Notes: a model not told the origin generated them from the sequence alone. Counted from the first letter of the stretch, positions 1 through 6,205 are shown. The stretch is 7,732 bases of DNA from an uncultured Dehalococcoidia bacterium (GCA_937954195.1 CALFYR010000774.1:1-7732), one strand, 5' to 3'. Made by a program: numbers and translations.

Positions 1-21
1 GGCTAGCGTCGCGCCCACACC

Positions 22-29
22 GGAGGAGG
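22..29 (+). promoter_or_regulatory. Shine-Dalgarno GGAGGAGG deciding the start of the first gene
   Basis: A perfect GGAGGAGG lies just ahead of two possible in-frame starts, GTG at 31 and ATG at 37. GTG 31 is only one base from the end of the purine run, too close for normal initiation. ATG 37 is 7 bases away, which is normal spacing, so ATG 37 is chosen. Confidence 0.75.
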
Positions 30-36
30 TGTGCAC

Positions 37-291
37 ATGCGACAAATCGTTGGCGCTTTCCTGTCATCCATTCACGAACGCGAAGAGGGGCACACAGAGC
101 CGTCTATTGGCTGGCTGGTCGCTGCGGCGGGGATCATCGCCCTTGGCGTTGGAGCGGCGAACGATACGGGTTGGCTGGCGATCGCCGGGGGAATCGTTGG
201 CGGGCTCGGGGTCCTCGCAGGCTACGTGCTCGGCCACCGGGCCGTTGATGCGGACCTCTACGGCCGGATCGAAGCTCTCGAAAAGAAGTAG
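37..291 (+). CDS. Small two-helix membrane protein of unknown function
   Basis: This 84-residue protein is not one I recognise. From ATG 37 it has a short polar N-terminus with a charged patch (HEREEGH, residues 13-19). Two hydrophobic helices follow, at about 24-41 and 46-66. They are rich in Gly, Ala, Ile and Val and are separated by a short NDTG turn. The last 17 residues are charged (DADLYGRIEALEKK) and look like a short cytoplasmic amphipathic helix. It is therefore probably an inner-membrane hairpin protein. There is no catalytic motif, signal peptidase site or lipobox. The strong ribosome site and GC-rich codon pattern support a real gene. Its promoter would lie to the left of the window. 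The stop codon forms part of the hairpin shared with the convergent oxidoreductase gene. Family and role are unknown; it could be a phage-like or stress-related small membrane protein, but nothing here shows that. Confidence 0.7.
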   Translation: MRQIVGAFLSSIHEREEGHTEPSIGWLVAAAGIIALGVGAANDTGWLAIAGGIVGGLGVLAGYVLGHRAVDADLYGRIEALEKK

Positions 292-315
292 GCGCCCCCA
301 AACGGAGGCGCCTAC
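279..315 (-). terminator. Intrinsic terminator of the LLM oxidoreductase gene, overlapping the end of the convergent small gene
   Basis: A perfect 9-bp stem pairs 288-296 (GTAGGCGCC) with 307-315 (GGCGCCTAC) around a 10-base loop. Read on the minus strand, the stem is followed by TTCTTTTC, a good U-rich tail, so it should end the LLM transcript 23 bases past its stop codon. On the plus strand the stem is followed by CGCACTATC with no U-run, so it would act there only as a weak terminator or 3' end stabiliser. The left arm includes the stop codon of the small membrane protein gene. Confidence 0.7.
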
Positions 316-337
316 GCACTATCGGCCTGTGAGGCTT

Positions 338-1408
338 CTAGGCGCCGACCTTGGAAAGGTCCTCCATGCCGCGGGGCACCCGGGGCACTTCGACCTTCCG
401 CACTTCTTTGAGAACGTGAGCGGCCCGCTCGCGCTGCTCTGGCGTGGCGGCCGGCAGGCCAAGCCCAAGGCGGCTCGCGTACTCCCGGTTCGCCGAGACG
501 AATTCCGGCAGCTTGTCGTAAGTCGACGTTTGAGCGAACACCCGGAGGACGTCCTCCGGGATCACGCGGCGCATTTCGTCCCACTTGCCTTGCAGCGAAA
601 GCTCGTGGAGCTGCATGCCCAACGACTTGAGGCCATGGACCTCGAACACCTCGTGGTAGCTGCGAGTTGAGCCGTAGAACGAGATGGGCTGGCGGAGCCG
701 GTCGAGACCCTGTTCGATCTCCGACTCGGTCTCCCCGAAGACGGTGAAGCCGCCGCCGGAGATCTCGATATCGGTCCAGGTGCGGCCGCTTCGCTTCAGC
801 CCAATGGCAACGTTCGGAAGGACCACGTCGCGCATGTACTTGTCGGTCATGAACCCGTGCGGCATGACCACGTCGGCGACTTCGCCGGCGACACGCGCCA
901 TGGCATCGCCGACCAGGGCGAGACCGACCTTCGGGCGCGGATAGTCGATGGGGCCGGGATTGAAGTTCGGGGTCATGAGCGTGAAGTGGTAGTACTTGCC
1001 GATGTACTCAGGCTTCGTCCCGTTCTGGAACGAATCCCAGACCGCGTGAAGCATCCGGATGTATTCCTTCATCCGGGTTGCCGGGGCGCCGGGCCAGTCG
1101 GTGCTGAAGCGGTGCTGGTTGTGGCCCTTCACCTGCGAGCCAAGGCCCATCACGAAGCGGCCCTTGCTCAGGTGCTGGATGTCCCACGCTTCCATGGCGA
1201 GCACCGTAGGGCTGCGCGGGAAGGCGATGGTAACGCTGGTCTGGATCTCCAGCTTCTCGGTATTCGCTGCCGCAAGGGTGGCCGCGAGGATCGAATCGTG
1301 CTGCGTTTCGGGCGTGCTCGCGAAGTCGTAGCCGAGTTCCTCGGCCCTTCGCGCTTGTTCCGCAACGGCTGTTAGCCAGCCGCCGCCAAATCCTGAACCA
1401 ACTTTCAA
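338..1408 (-). CDS. LLM-class flavin oxidoreductase, probably F420-dependent
   Basis: This is a luciferase-like (LLM) TIM-barrel oxidoreductase of about 356 residues. It probably uses reduced or oxidised coenzyme F420 in the cytoplasm, as relatives in actinobacteria and Chloroflexota do; the substrate is unknown. Counting from the chosen start, the N-terminal strand (KVGSGF) leads to EELGYDFASTPETQHD (23-38), the usual first barrel unit. AFPRSP is at 62-67, and the signature LSKGRFVMGLGSQ is at 80-92, followed by the HNQHRF and RMKEYIRMLHAVWDSF segments typical of the TIGR03617-like branch. The reading frame stays open up to 1489, but the best start is TTG at 1408: GGAGGAAG sits 5 bases upstream and family similarity begins there. 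The gene stands alone, divergent from the hydrolase and convergent with the small membrane protein. F420 use rather than FMN is family inference, since the sequence alone does not settle the cofactor. Confidence 0.88.
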   Translation of the reverse strand: MKVGSGFGGGWLTAVAEQARRAEELGYDFASTPETQHDSILAATLAAANTEKLEIQTSVTIAFPRSPTVLAMEAWDIQHLSKGRFVMGLGSQVKGHNQHRFSTDWPGAPATRMKEYIRMLHAVWDSFQNGTKPEYIGKYYHFTLMTPNFNPGPIDYPRPKVGLALVGDAMARVAGEVADVVMPHGFMTDKYMRDVVLPNVAIGLKRSGRTWTDIEISGGGFTVFGETESEIEQGLDRLRQPISFYGSTRSYHEVFEVHGLKSLGMQLHELSLQGKWDEMRRVIPEDVLRVFAQTSTYDKLPEFVSANREYASRLGLGLPAATPEQRERAAHVLKEVRKVEVPRVPRGMEDLSKVGA

Positions 1409-1594
1409 AGGGGCTTCCTCCAGCCGCACCCTCTCGGGGCGCGGGTGATATGCGCTGGCGAGTCTACATGCGCGCGTGCCGCTCCGCATCGAAGGTCCGT
1501 AGCACCCTGTTCACCGCACGGAAACGTCTCCGGAACACGCGCGCAAATTCGGCAGGCGAACCTAGACCCCACTCACCCCGGAGGAATCGACCCA
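1409..1594. other. Divergent intergenic region, no convincing promoter seen
   Basis: This 186-bp gap separates the divergent LLM and hydrolase genes and should hold promoters for both. I find the two ribosome sites (GGAGGAAG on the minus strand, GGAGGA at 1580-1585 on the plus strand) and a few TA-rich hexamers such as TATGCG and TACATG near 1450-1480. None is paired with a clear -35 box at proper spacing. No long inverted repeat or RNA gene is visible. Confidence 0.4.
1414..1421 (-). promoter_or_regulatory. Shine-Dalgarno GGAGGAAG selecting a TTG start for the LLM gene
   Basis: On the minus strand GGAGGAAG is followed by CCCCT and then TTG, with 8 bases between the GGAGG core and the start codon. 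No ATG lies close by in this frame. Upstream candidates such as GTG at 1429 have only an AGAGG run directly abutting them. The site therefore fixes a TTG start and removes 27 residues of spurious N-terminus. Confidence 0.7.
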
Positions 1595-2517
1595 ATGGTG
1601 CTCGCCGCCCACGTCCTGGATTCGCTTGACGCGAGCAAGCTGAAGTTCGTCACCGTAAACGGCTATCGGACGCGATACTACGAGGCCGGCAACGGCGAAC
1701 CGTTCGTCCTGTTCCACGGCGGACACTATGCGTCGCTGTACTCGCTGGATAGCTGGAGCCTCGCGCTCCCACCGCTCGCCGAGAGGTTCCGCGTTATCGC
1801 GGTAGATAAGCCGGCCCAGGGATACACCGACAACCCGCCGACAGCCGACAAGTACACCTTCGAAGAACTCCTGGCGCACTCGATCGCATTCATCGAATCC
1901 GTTGCCGGCGGGCCCGCGCACCTCGCGGGCCACTCCCGCGGCGGGTTGCTTATCGCGGCCATCGCGCTGGCGCGGCCGGACCTCGGCGGTCGCTCGTCAT
2001 TGTGAGTTCGGCCACGCTCTCTCCCGAGGACCCGGAGCACCCGGGTGGGCAGCTTTACGCCGAAGCGGCCCGGCTCACCCCTCCTGGCCCGCCCACCCTT
2101 GATACCGTCCGGATCGAGCCAGACCTTCAGGCGTTCGACAAGACACAGGTAACCGACGACTTTGTCGCCCGGCTCCTGGATGTTGCGCAACAGCCGAAAC
2201 TCCAGGCAGCACAGGCACTGATGGCTGCCGAAGCCGGACCGATCTGGACGGAGAGCCTCGCGGCGGCCAAGGCCAAGGCGCTCGCCGAGATAGCCGAGCG
2301 CGGGCTGCCCGTCCCGACCATGCACATCTGGGGCGCGAACGATAAATCCTGGTACACGCCGCTCGGCCTTCGGCTGTTCGACATCATCCGCGAGAACACG
2401 CCGAAGGCATGCGCACACGTGGTGAACCGCTCCGGCCACTACGTCTTCCGCGAGCAGACCGAGGAATTCGTCCGGATGTGCGAGATGTGGTGCCTCGGTG
2501 TGGCTTCCTCCAGGTAA
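1595..2517 (+). pseudogene. Alpha/beta hydrolase broken by a single-base frameshift
   Basis: The two halves together make one alpha/beta-hydrolase of about 307 residues, in the style of MhpC/BphD-type serine hydrolases. The first half starts at ATG 1595, 9 bases after GGAGGA. It holds the oxyanion-hole motif HGG (residues 41-43) and the nucleophile elbow GHSRGG with Ser114. The frame then runs to TGA at 2003-2005. The second half, read in the -1 frame, continues directly as RSLVIVSSATLSPEDP from 1987. It carries the acid in WGANDKSW (about Asp250) and the catalytic His in SGHYVFRE (about His282), ending at TAA 2515-2517. Only two bases (1985-1986) stand where the family has a codon, usually Val, between PDL and RSL, so one base is missing. 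All three catalytic residues survive but are split between frames. It is either a recent pseudogene or a sequencing or assembly error. A GTG at 2002 overlaps the stop (GTGA) but has no ribosome site. Substrate is unknown. Confidence 0.8.
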
Positions 2518-2523
2518 GCGAGC

Positions 2524-2550
2524 GGGCCCTCCGGCCCACCCTTCCCTTTA
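2524..2550 (+). terminator. Weak hairpin after the hydrolase
   Basis: GGGCC (2524-2528) pairs with GGCCC (2533-2537) around a CTCC loop, 7 bases after the hydrolase stop, and is followed by the pyrimidine-rich ACCCTTCCCTTTA. The stem is only 5 bp and the tail is mixed C and T, so it would at most attenuate read-through into the acyl-CoA dehydrogenase gene. Confidence 0.25.
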
Positions 2551-2558
2551 CGTCAAAG

Positions 2559-2592
2559 TTGCCCTTTGCTACTGTGCGCGCATACCTATAGC
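2559..2592 (+). promoter_or_regulatory. Possible promoter of the acyl-CoA dehydrogenase gene
   Basis: The 96-bp gap holds TTGCCC (2559-2564), 18 bases before TACCTA (2583-2588), and an overlapping TATAGC (2587-2592) 16 bases after TTTGCT. Either pair is a mediocre sigma70-type match. Transcription would start near 2597 and give a short leader ending in the GGAGGG ribosome site. Confidence 0.3.
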
Positions 2593-2601
2593 CCGCACAT
2601 C

Positions 2602-2607
2602 GGAGGG
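2602..2607 (+). promoter_or_regulatory. Shine-Dalgarno GGAGGG selecting a TTG start for the acyl-CoA dehydrogenase
   Basis: GGAGGG is followed by ACATAC and then TTG GAT TTC at 2614. The spacing is ideal, and homology to acyl-CoA dehydrogenases begins at this point (DFRDTPEQAAWREEVR). The in-frame extension upstream to 2566 reads through the promoter and leader region and matches nothing in the family. Confidence 0.75.
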
Positions 2608-2613
2608 ACATAC

Positions 2614-3792
2614 TTGGATTTCCGCGATACCCCGGAACAGGCAGCATGGCGTGAAGAAGTTCGCACCTTCCTCGTAAACGAGAAGCCGAAGGTCGATGGC
2701 GAACAGGCCATGATGGAGATGATGCAGCGCGGCCGCGGCAGCGGCTTCATGAAAGAATGGCGCGAAAAGCTCGCCAACAAGGGTTGGGTCGCCCCGGCCT
2801 GGCCGAAGGAATACGGCGGCGCCGGCCTCTCGGTGATGGAACAGTTTATCATGAACGAGGAGTTCGCCGAGGCCCGCGCGATGAACGTCGGCGGCATGGG
2901 CACCTCCATGATCGGCCCGACCATCATCATCCACGGCAACGACGAGCAGAAGAAGGAACACCTCGGCGCGATCCTTCGCGGCGAAGTGCAGTGGTGCCAG
3001 GGCTACAGTGAGCCCGGGTCGGGTTCCGACCTGGCCAGCCTCCAGACCCGGGCCGTCCGCGATGGCGACGACTTCGTCATTAACGGTCAGAAGATCTGGA
3101 CATCCGGCGCGCACAACGCCGACTGGATGTTCATGCTCGCCCGCACCGATCCGGATGCGCCGAAGCACCGCGGCATCACCTACTTCCTGATGGACATGAA
3201 GAGCCCGGGCGTGACCGTTCGGCCGCTCATCAACATGGCAAACGGCCACGCCTTCAACGAAGTGTTCTTCGAAGATGTGCGCGTGCCTGCCCGCAACGTG
3301 CTCGGCGAAATCAACCGTGGCTGGTACATCGGCACCACCACCCTCGATTTCGAGCGCTCGTCGATCGGCAATGCCGTCGGCCAGCGCCAGACGCTCGAGT
3401 ACTACATGCGGTTCTGGAAGGAAAACCAGGGCAAGTCGGTGACCGGCAGCGCCAGCGCCAAGGCGAAGGACGAATTCGCCGACCGCTGGATCGAAGCCGC
3501 AACGGCCAAGATGCTCAGCTACCGCGTGATCACCATCCAGGCCGAGGGCCGGGTCCCGAACCACGAGGCTTCGATCGCGAAGCTCTTCAACACGGAACTG
3601 AGCCAGCGCATCGCTCGCACGGCGATGAAGATGGTTGGCACCAGCGCGATGCTTATCGGCCAGGAAGCTCCGATGCGCGGCCGCGCCTCGGGGAGCTACC
3701 TGCAGACCGTCTCGAGCACCATCGCCGGCGGCACGAGCGAAGTGCAGCGCAACATCGTCGCGACCCGCGGCCTGGGCCTTCCCCGCGCCTAG
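2614..3792 (+). CDS. Acyl-CoA dehydrogenase (FadE-like flavoprotein)
   Basis: This 392-residue FAD enzyme should catalyse alpha,beta-dehydrogenation of an acyl-CoA thioester, the first step of a beta-oxidation cycle, in the cytoplasm. Domains follow the family order. The N-terminal helical domain ends in the conserved APAWPKEYGGAGLS (60-73). The beta-barrel domain has WCQGYSEPGSGSDLA (127-141) and INGQKIWTSGAHNADW (156-171), which form the flavin and acyl-CoA pocket. The C-terminal helical domain ends in IAGGTSEVQRNIVATRGLGLPR. In medium-chain enzymes the catalytic base is the Glu of the C-terminal YEGT motif; here that position is Gly372. A Glu is present at 247 in LDFERS, matching the helix-G base of isovaleryl-CoA and long-chain dehydrogenases, so the enzyme is probably active. 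Length is normal. It is transcribed after the hydrolase and converges on the 3-hydroxyacyl dehydrogenase-like gene. The substrate cannot be deduced; a branched, cyclic or steroid-like acyl-CoA is as likely as a straight chain. Confidence 0.93.
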   Translation: MDFRDTPEQAAWREEVRTFLVNEKPKVDGEQAMMEMMQRGRGSGFMKEWREKLANKGWVAPAWPKEYGGAGLSVMEQFIMNEEFAEARAMNVGGMGTSMIGPTIIIHGNDEQKKEHLGAILRGEVQWCQGYSEPGSGSDLASLQTRAVRDGDDFVINGQKIWTSGAHNADWMFMLARTDPDAPKHRGITYFLMDMKSPGVTVRPLINMANGHAFNEVFFEDVRVPARNVLGEINRGWYIGTTTLDFERSSIGNAVGQRQTLEYYMRFWKENQGKSVTGSASAKAKDEFADRWIEAATAKMLSYRVITIQAEGRVPNHEASIAKLFNTELSQRIARTAMKMVGTSAMLIGQEAPMRGRASGSYLQTVSSTIAGGTSEVQRNIVATRGLGLPRA

Positions 3793-3814
3793 TTGGCGCC
3801 CAGCGCACCAAACG

Positions 3815-3850
3815 AGAAGCCCGGCCAATGGCCGGGCTTCTTGCTTCGTC
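3815..3850 (+). terminator. Strong bidirectional terminator between convergent dehydrogenase genes
   Basis: A perfect 12-bp stem pairs 3815-3826 with 3830-3841 around an AAT loop, with the core GAAGCCCGGCC/GGCCGGGCTTC. On the plus strand it is followed by TGCTTCGTC, a moderate U-tail, 23 bases past the acyl-CoA dehydrogenase stop. On the minus strand it is followed by CGTTTGGTG, about 23 bases past the short-chain dehydrogenase stop. It can end both transcripts. Confidence 0.8.
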
Positions 3851-3863
3851 TCGCGGTCGGCTG

Positions 3864-4766
3864 CTAGCTGCCAATCGGCGGGATGAACTGCTTGAACGTC
3901 TGCGGCATGTAGGTCCACAGCTCGTCCGTCGTCCACATCTTGTTGCCCTGCAGCACCGCCTGCGGGGCGATGTTGTTGTACAGGGTGATGCTGTACCCGC
4001 GGATGCCGAAGCAGCGGCCGCTGATCCAGCCGCCGTCATCGCTGGCGAGGTAGACGAGCGGGGGAGCGATGTTTGCGGGGTCACGCTCCGTGCCACGCGC
4101 GTCATCGGCGAGAACCCGCGTGGCGCCACCGGCGGCCCGCTCGGTCGGTACCGTATCGGTCATGCGTGTCGCTGCGCCCGGGCCGATGGAGTTGGCGGTC
4201 ACGCCGTAGCGGCCAAGCGCGCGGGCGCAGCTCAACGTCAGGCCCCAGATGCCCATCTTCGCCGCGGCGTAGTTCGGCTGGCCGGGCGCACCGAAGAGAC
4301 CGGAGCCCGAGGTGAAGTTGATGATGCGGCCGCCGTTCCGGGCCTGGCGCCAGTGAATCGACGCGAACCGGCTCGTGGCAAACGTGCCCTTCATGTGGAC
4401 CCGCACGACCGCGTCCCACTCTTCCTCGGTCATGTTGAAGATCATGCGGTCGCGGAGGATGCCGGCGACGTTTACGAGAATGTCGAGCTGTCCCCACTCG
4501 TTGAGTGCGCTGCGGACGAGGTCTTCGGCCTGATCCATGTCCGAAACGTCGCCGTAGTTGGCGATCGCCTCGCCGCCCGCGGCCTTGATGTCCGCGACGG
4601 TCTGGGCGGCGGGGCTATCGTCCTTGCCTTCACCGGAAACGGACACGCCAAGGTCGTTCACGACGACCTTCGCGCCTTCCCTGGCGAAGAGGAGGGCGAC
4701 CTCTCGTCCAATGCCGCGACCCGCGCCGGTGATGATGGCGGTCTTGCCTTCGAGCTTGCCTGCCAT
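3864..4766 (-). CDS. Short-chain dehydrogenase, HSD17B4-like 3-hydroxyacyl-CoA dehydrogenase
   Basis: This 300-residue SDR has the full classical set: the nucleotide motif TGAGRGIG (13-20), NVAG (99-102), and a catalytic triad of Ser153, Tyr166 and Lys170 in the YAAAK motif. Asp38 at the end of the second strand (VVVNDLG) favours NAD(H) over NADP(H). The stretches [17 protein letters not shown] and [16 protein letters not shown] closely resemble the (3R)-hydroxyacyl-CoA dehydrogenase domain of the peroxisomal bifunctional enzyme HSD17B4 and its bacterial single-domain relatives. The likely reaction is therefore oxidation of a 3-hydroxyacyl-CoA to the 3-ketoacyl-CoA. The C-terminus runs about 50 residues beyond a typical FabG and includes an aromatic tail ([15 protein letters not shown]) common in this branch. 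The start ATG 4766 is preceded by AAAGGAG at good spacing (4773-4779). It lies 74 bp downstream of the methyltransferase on the same strand and may be co-transcribed. Catabolic partnership with the convergent acyl-CoA dehydrogenase is inferred from position. Confidence 0.88.
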   Translation of the reverse strand: MAGKLEGKTAIITGAGRGIGREVALLFAREGAKVVVNDLGVSVSGEGKDDSPAAQTVADIKAAGGEAIANYGDVSDMDQAEDLVRSALNEWGQLDILVNVAGILRDRMIFNMTEEEWDAVVRVHMKGTFATSRFASIHWRQARNGGRIINFTSGSGLFGAPGQPNYAAAKMGIWGLTLSCARALGRYGVTANSIGPGAATRMTDTVPTERAAGGATRVLADDARGTERDPANIAPPLVYLASDDGGWISGRCFGIRGYSITLYNNIAPQAVLQGNKMWTTDELWTYMPQTFKQFIPPIGS

Positions 4767-4840
4767 ACGTTGCTCCTTTGGGATGTTGTGATGGCGGGCA
4801 AGCTTACGCTCGCGTCAAGGTTTGGGGAACCTATCTGCTG

Positions 4841-5686
4841 TCAGCGCGGTTCCCACGTCACGATCCCGAGCTTCGCCGATTGTTCCTGCAACCGGACGCC
4901 ACCTTCAGGACCCGGCCGAACAATCGCCGGCAGCACCTCCTCCCGCAGCTTCCGGTCCTTCTCGGAACCCTCCTGGATAAAGAGCTGGTGCCGCGCGAAC
5001 CGTGCGATCGTGTCGGTGTCCGGGAACGACCCAACGGGCCGCTCGGTCAGCCAAACCGTGGGCAAGCGGCCGCGCGCAAGCAGGAGTACCAGGAAATCCG
5101 GCAACGCCGGGAGCAGATCCCGCTCGACGCCATGCACCCCGGGCCAGAGACGCGCGAACGCGGTCGCCGGGGACTCGGAGAGCAGTTCGGCGACGCAGAG
5201 CCGGCCAGCCGCATCCTCCATCGCATCCAGGAACGGACCGATGTCCTCGATGTCGTAGCTAACGTGAGCGATGAACGCGACGTCGGCCTTCGGTGCGTTG
5301 GCCATTGGCCAGCGGCTTTCTACGACTGTGACCCCTTCGACTTCGTACTGCTGCGCTGTCTCCTCCAATCCGGCGAGCATCCCCGGGGACGGGTCGATGG
5401 CGGTCACCTTCGCGCCCTGGACAGCCAGCGGCAGGGCATAGCGTCCCGCGCCGGCACCGATGTCCATCCACGATTCGCCCGGTACGACCAGGCTGCGGAG
5501 GTAGTCGAGGTTTGCCTCGCCGGTCCGGCGTGGGTCAGCCTTAAAGCGCGCGGCAACAGGGGCGTAGAAATCCGGGGCTTCTTCGCCTTCCCGGTACGCC
5601 TCGGCCTGCTCGCGGTTCGCCCGTACGCGCCTCGCCCATTCGGCGAGCAAGGCATCAGCATCAAGTCCAAGCGGTGAATCAGTCAT
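4841..5686 (-). CDS. SAM-dependent class I methyltransferase
   Basis: A protein of 281 residues (if started at ATG 5686) with a Rossmann methyltransferase core. Motif I is WMDIGAGAGRYALPLA (73-88), which binds S-adenosylmethionine. The acidic residue for the ribose hydroxyls is Asp98 in VTAIDPS. Then comes VESRWPMA (123-129), followed by ADVAFIAHVSYDIEDIGPFLD (135-154), the strand-4 region. The N-terminus (15-45) is helical and charged, and the C-terminal 110 residues vary in this superfamily and give no substrate clue. The target could be a small molecule or a quinone-like compound; none can be named. The frame is open up to 5791, but that extension crosses the divergent rhodanese start. ATG 5686 and ATG 5716 are the plausible starts. 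Neither has a clear ribosome site, unlike every other complete gene here, so the start is uncertain. It is divergent from the rhodanese and upstream of the short-chain dehydrogenase. Confidence 0.82.
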   Translation of the reverse strand: MTDSPLGLDADALLAEWARRVRANREQAEAYREGEEAPDFYAPVAARFKADPRRTGEANLDYLRSLVVPGESWMDIGAGAGRYALPLAVQGAKVTAIDPSPGMLAGLEETAQQYEVEGVTVVESRWPMANAPKADVAFIAHVSYDIEDIGPFLDAMEDAAGRLCVAELLSESPATAFARLWPGVHGVERDLLPALPDFLVLLLARGRLPTVWLTERPVGSFPDTDTIARFARHQLFIQEGSEKDRKLREEVLPAIVRPGPEGGVRLQEQSAKLGIVTWEPR

Positions 5687-5738
5687 TGCGGTAGCCTGCG
5701 AGGTAGCGGGTCCCATCGCAACCGGCCGGGAACCTGCT

Positions 5739-5767
5739 ACGCTATTCTCTACCAACTTACTCAACAA
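5739..5767 (-). promoter_or_regulatory. Possible promoter of the methyltransferase gene
   Basis: On the minus strand TTGTTG (5767-5762) stands 17 bases before TAGCGT (5744-5739). Each box matches the sigma70 consensus at only about half its positions. Transcription would start near 5732, giving a leader of roughly 45 bases to ATG 5686 or 15 bases to ATG 5716. Confidence 0.3.
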
Positions 5768-5784
5768 TCGGAGGCCGACCCACA

Positions 5785-6135
5785 GTGGCAACGAAAGACC
5801 CGCGCGAACCCTTCACCCGCATCTCCGTCGCTGAAGCGAAAGAAAAGCTCGACAAAGGCGAAGCCGTGATGGTGGATGTGCGGGAACCCGACGAGTACGT
5901 CGAAGTGCATGCATCCGGCGTGCGCCTCATTCCCGTGAACACCGTCATCGGTGAAGCCAAGCAAATCCGCGACTTCGCCGATGGCAAGGAAGTGCTGTTC
6001 ATCTGCAAGTCCGGCGCACGAAGCGCGCTCGCGGCCGAGTTCGCCGTTGCTGCCGGCATCGACGACATCCCCCTGTCGAACGTTGAAGGCGGCACGCAGG
6101 CATGGGTCGCGGCGGGCTATCCTACCGGCGACTGA
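5785..6135 (+). CDS. Single-domain rhodanese (sulfurtransferase)
   Basis: A 116-residue cytoplasmic rhodanese of the GlpE/PspE size class, without a signal peptide. The family marks are VMVDVREPDEY (28-38) and the active-site loop CKSGARS (74-80), whose Cys74 would carry the persulfide. The six-residue loop C-K-S-G-A-R fits sulfur- rather than phosphate-handling members (Cdc25-like proteins have a longer loop). NVEGGTQAW (99-107) closes the domain. It probably transfers sulfane sulfur to cyanide, a thiol or a protein acceptor; the true donor and acceptor are unknown. The start is GTG 5785, 10 bases after GGAGG (5770-5774). It diverges from the methyltransferase and has no clear functional link with either neighbour. 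I see no terminator hairpin immediately after its stop. Confidence 0.93.
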   Translation: MATKDPREPFTRISVAEAKEKLDKGEAVMVDVREPDEYVEVHASGVRLIPVNTVIGEAKQIRDFADGKEVLFICKSGARSALAAEFAVAAGIDDIPLSNVEGGTQAWVAAGYPTGD

Positions 6136-6205
6136 CGGGCTGTTAAGGGCACCCACTGGCACTCGTCCGCACCACGCATACGCATTGACGCGTTAGCAGA
6201 AAACC

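Noticed and set aside
29..670. Plus-strand open frame of 213 codons overlapping the small membrane protein and the end of the LLM gene
   Set aside because: It is Arg/Ser-rich without motifs, crosses the hairpin and runs antisense into the oxidoreductase. The frame starting at 37 has the properly spaced ribosome site.
1445..1594. N-terminal extension of the hydrolase frame to 1445
   Set aside because: The extension is Cys/Arg/Pro-rich and unrelated to the hydrolase family. ATG 1595 has GGAGGA at 9 bases and starts just ahead of the family similarity.
1981..2005. Programmed ribosomal frameshift in the hydrolase
   Set aside because: No X-XXY-YYZ slippery heptamer, internal ribosome site or downstream pseudoknot is apparent. 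A simple missing base explains the data better.
2569..3936. Long open frame (455 codons) on the minus strand opposite the acyl-CoA dehydrogenase
   Set aside because: Its translation is low-complexity Arg/Ala/His/Val-rich and has no family motif, and the plus strand carries an unmistakable acyl-CoA dehydrogenase. It is an antisense shadow from GC-rich codon bias.
4767..4840. Separate promoter for the short-chain dehydrogenase using TTGACG (minus strand, 4818-4813)
   Set aside because: No acceptable -10 hexamer follows at 16-19 bases; co-transcription with the methyltransferase is equally possible.
3828..5258. Open frame of 476 codons on the plus strand across the short-chain dehydrogenase and methyltransferase
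   Set aside because: It runs antisense through two well-supported genes and their spacer and through the terminator, and shows no recognisable domain.
5720..5748. Plus-strand promoter for the rhodanese using TATTCT or TACGCT as the -10 box
   Set aside because: No -35 box resembling TTGACA lies 16-18 bases upstream of either hexamer, so I did not list it.
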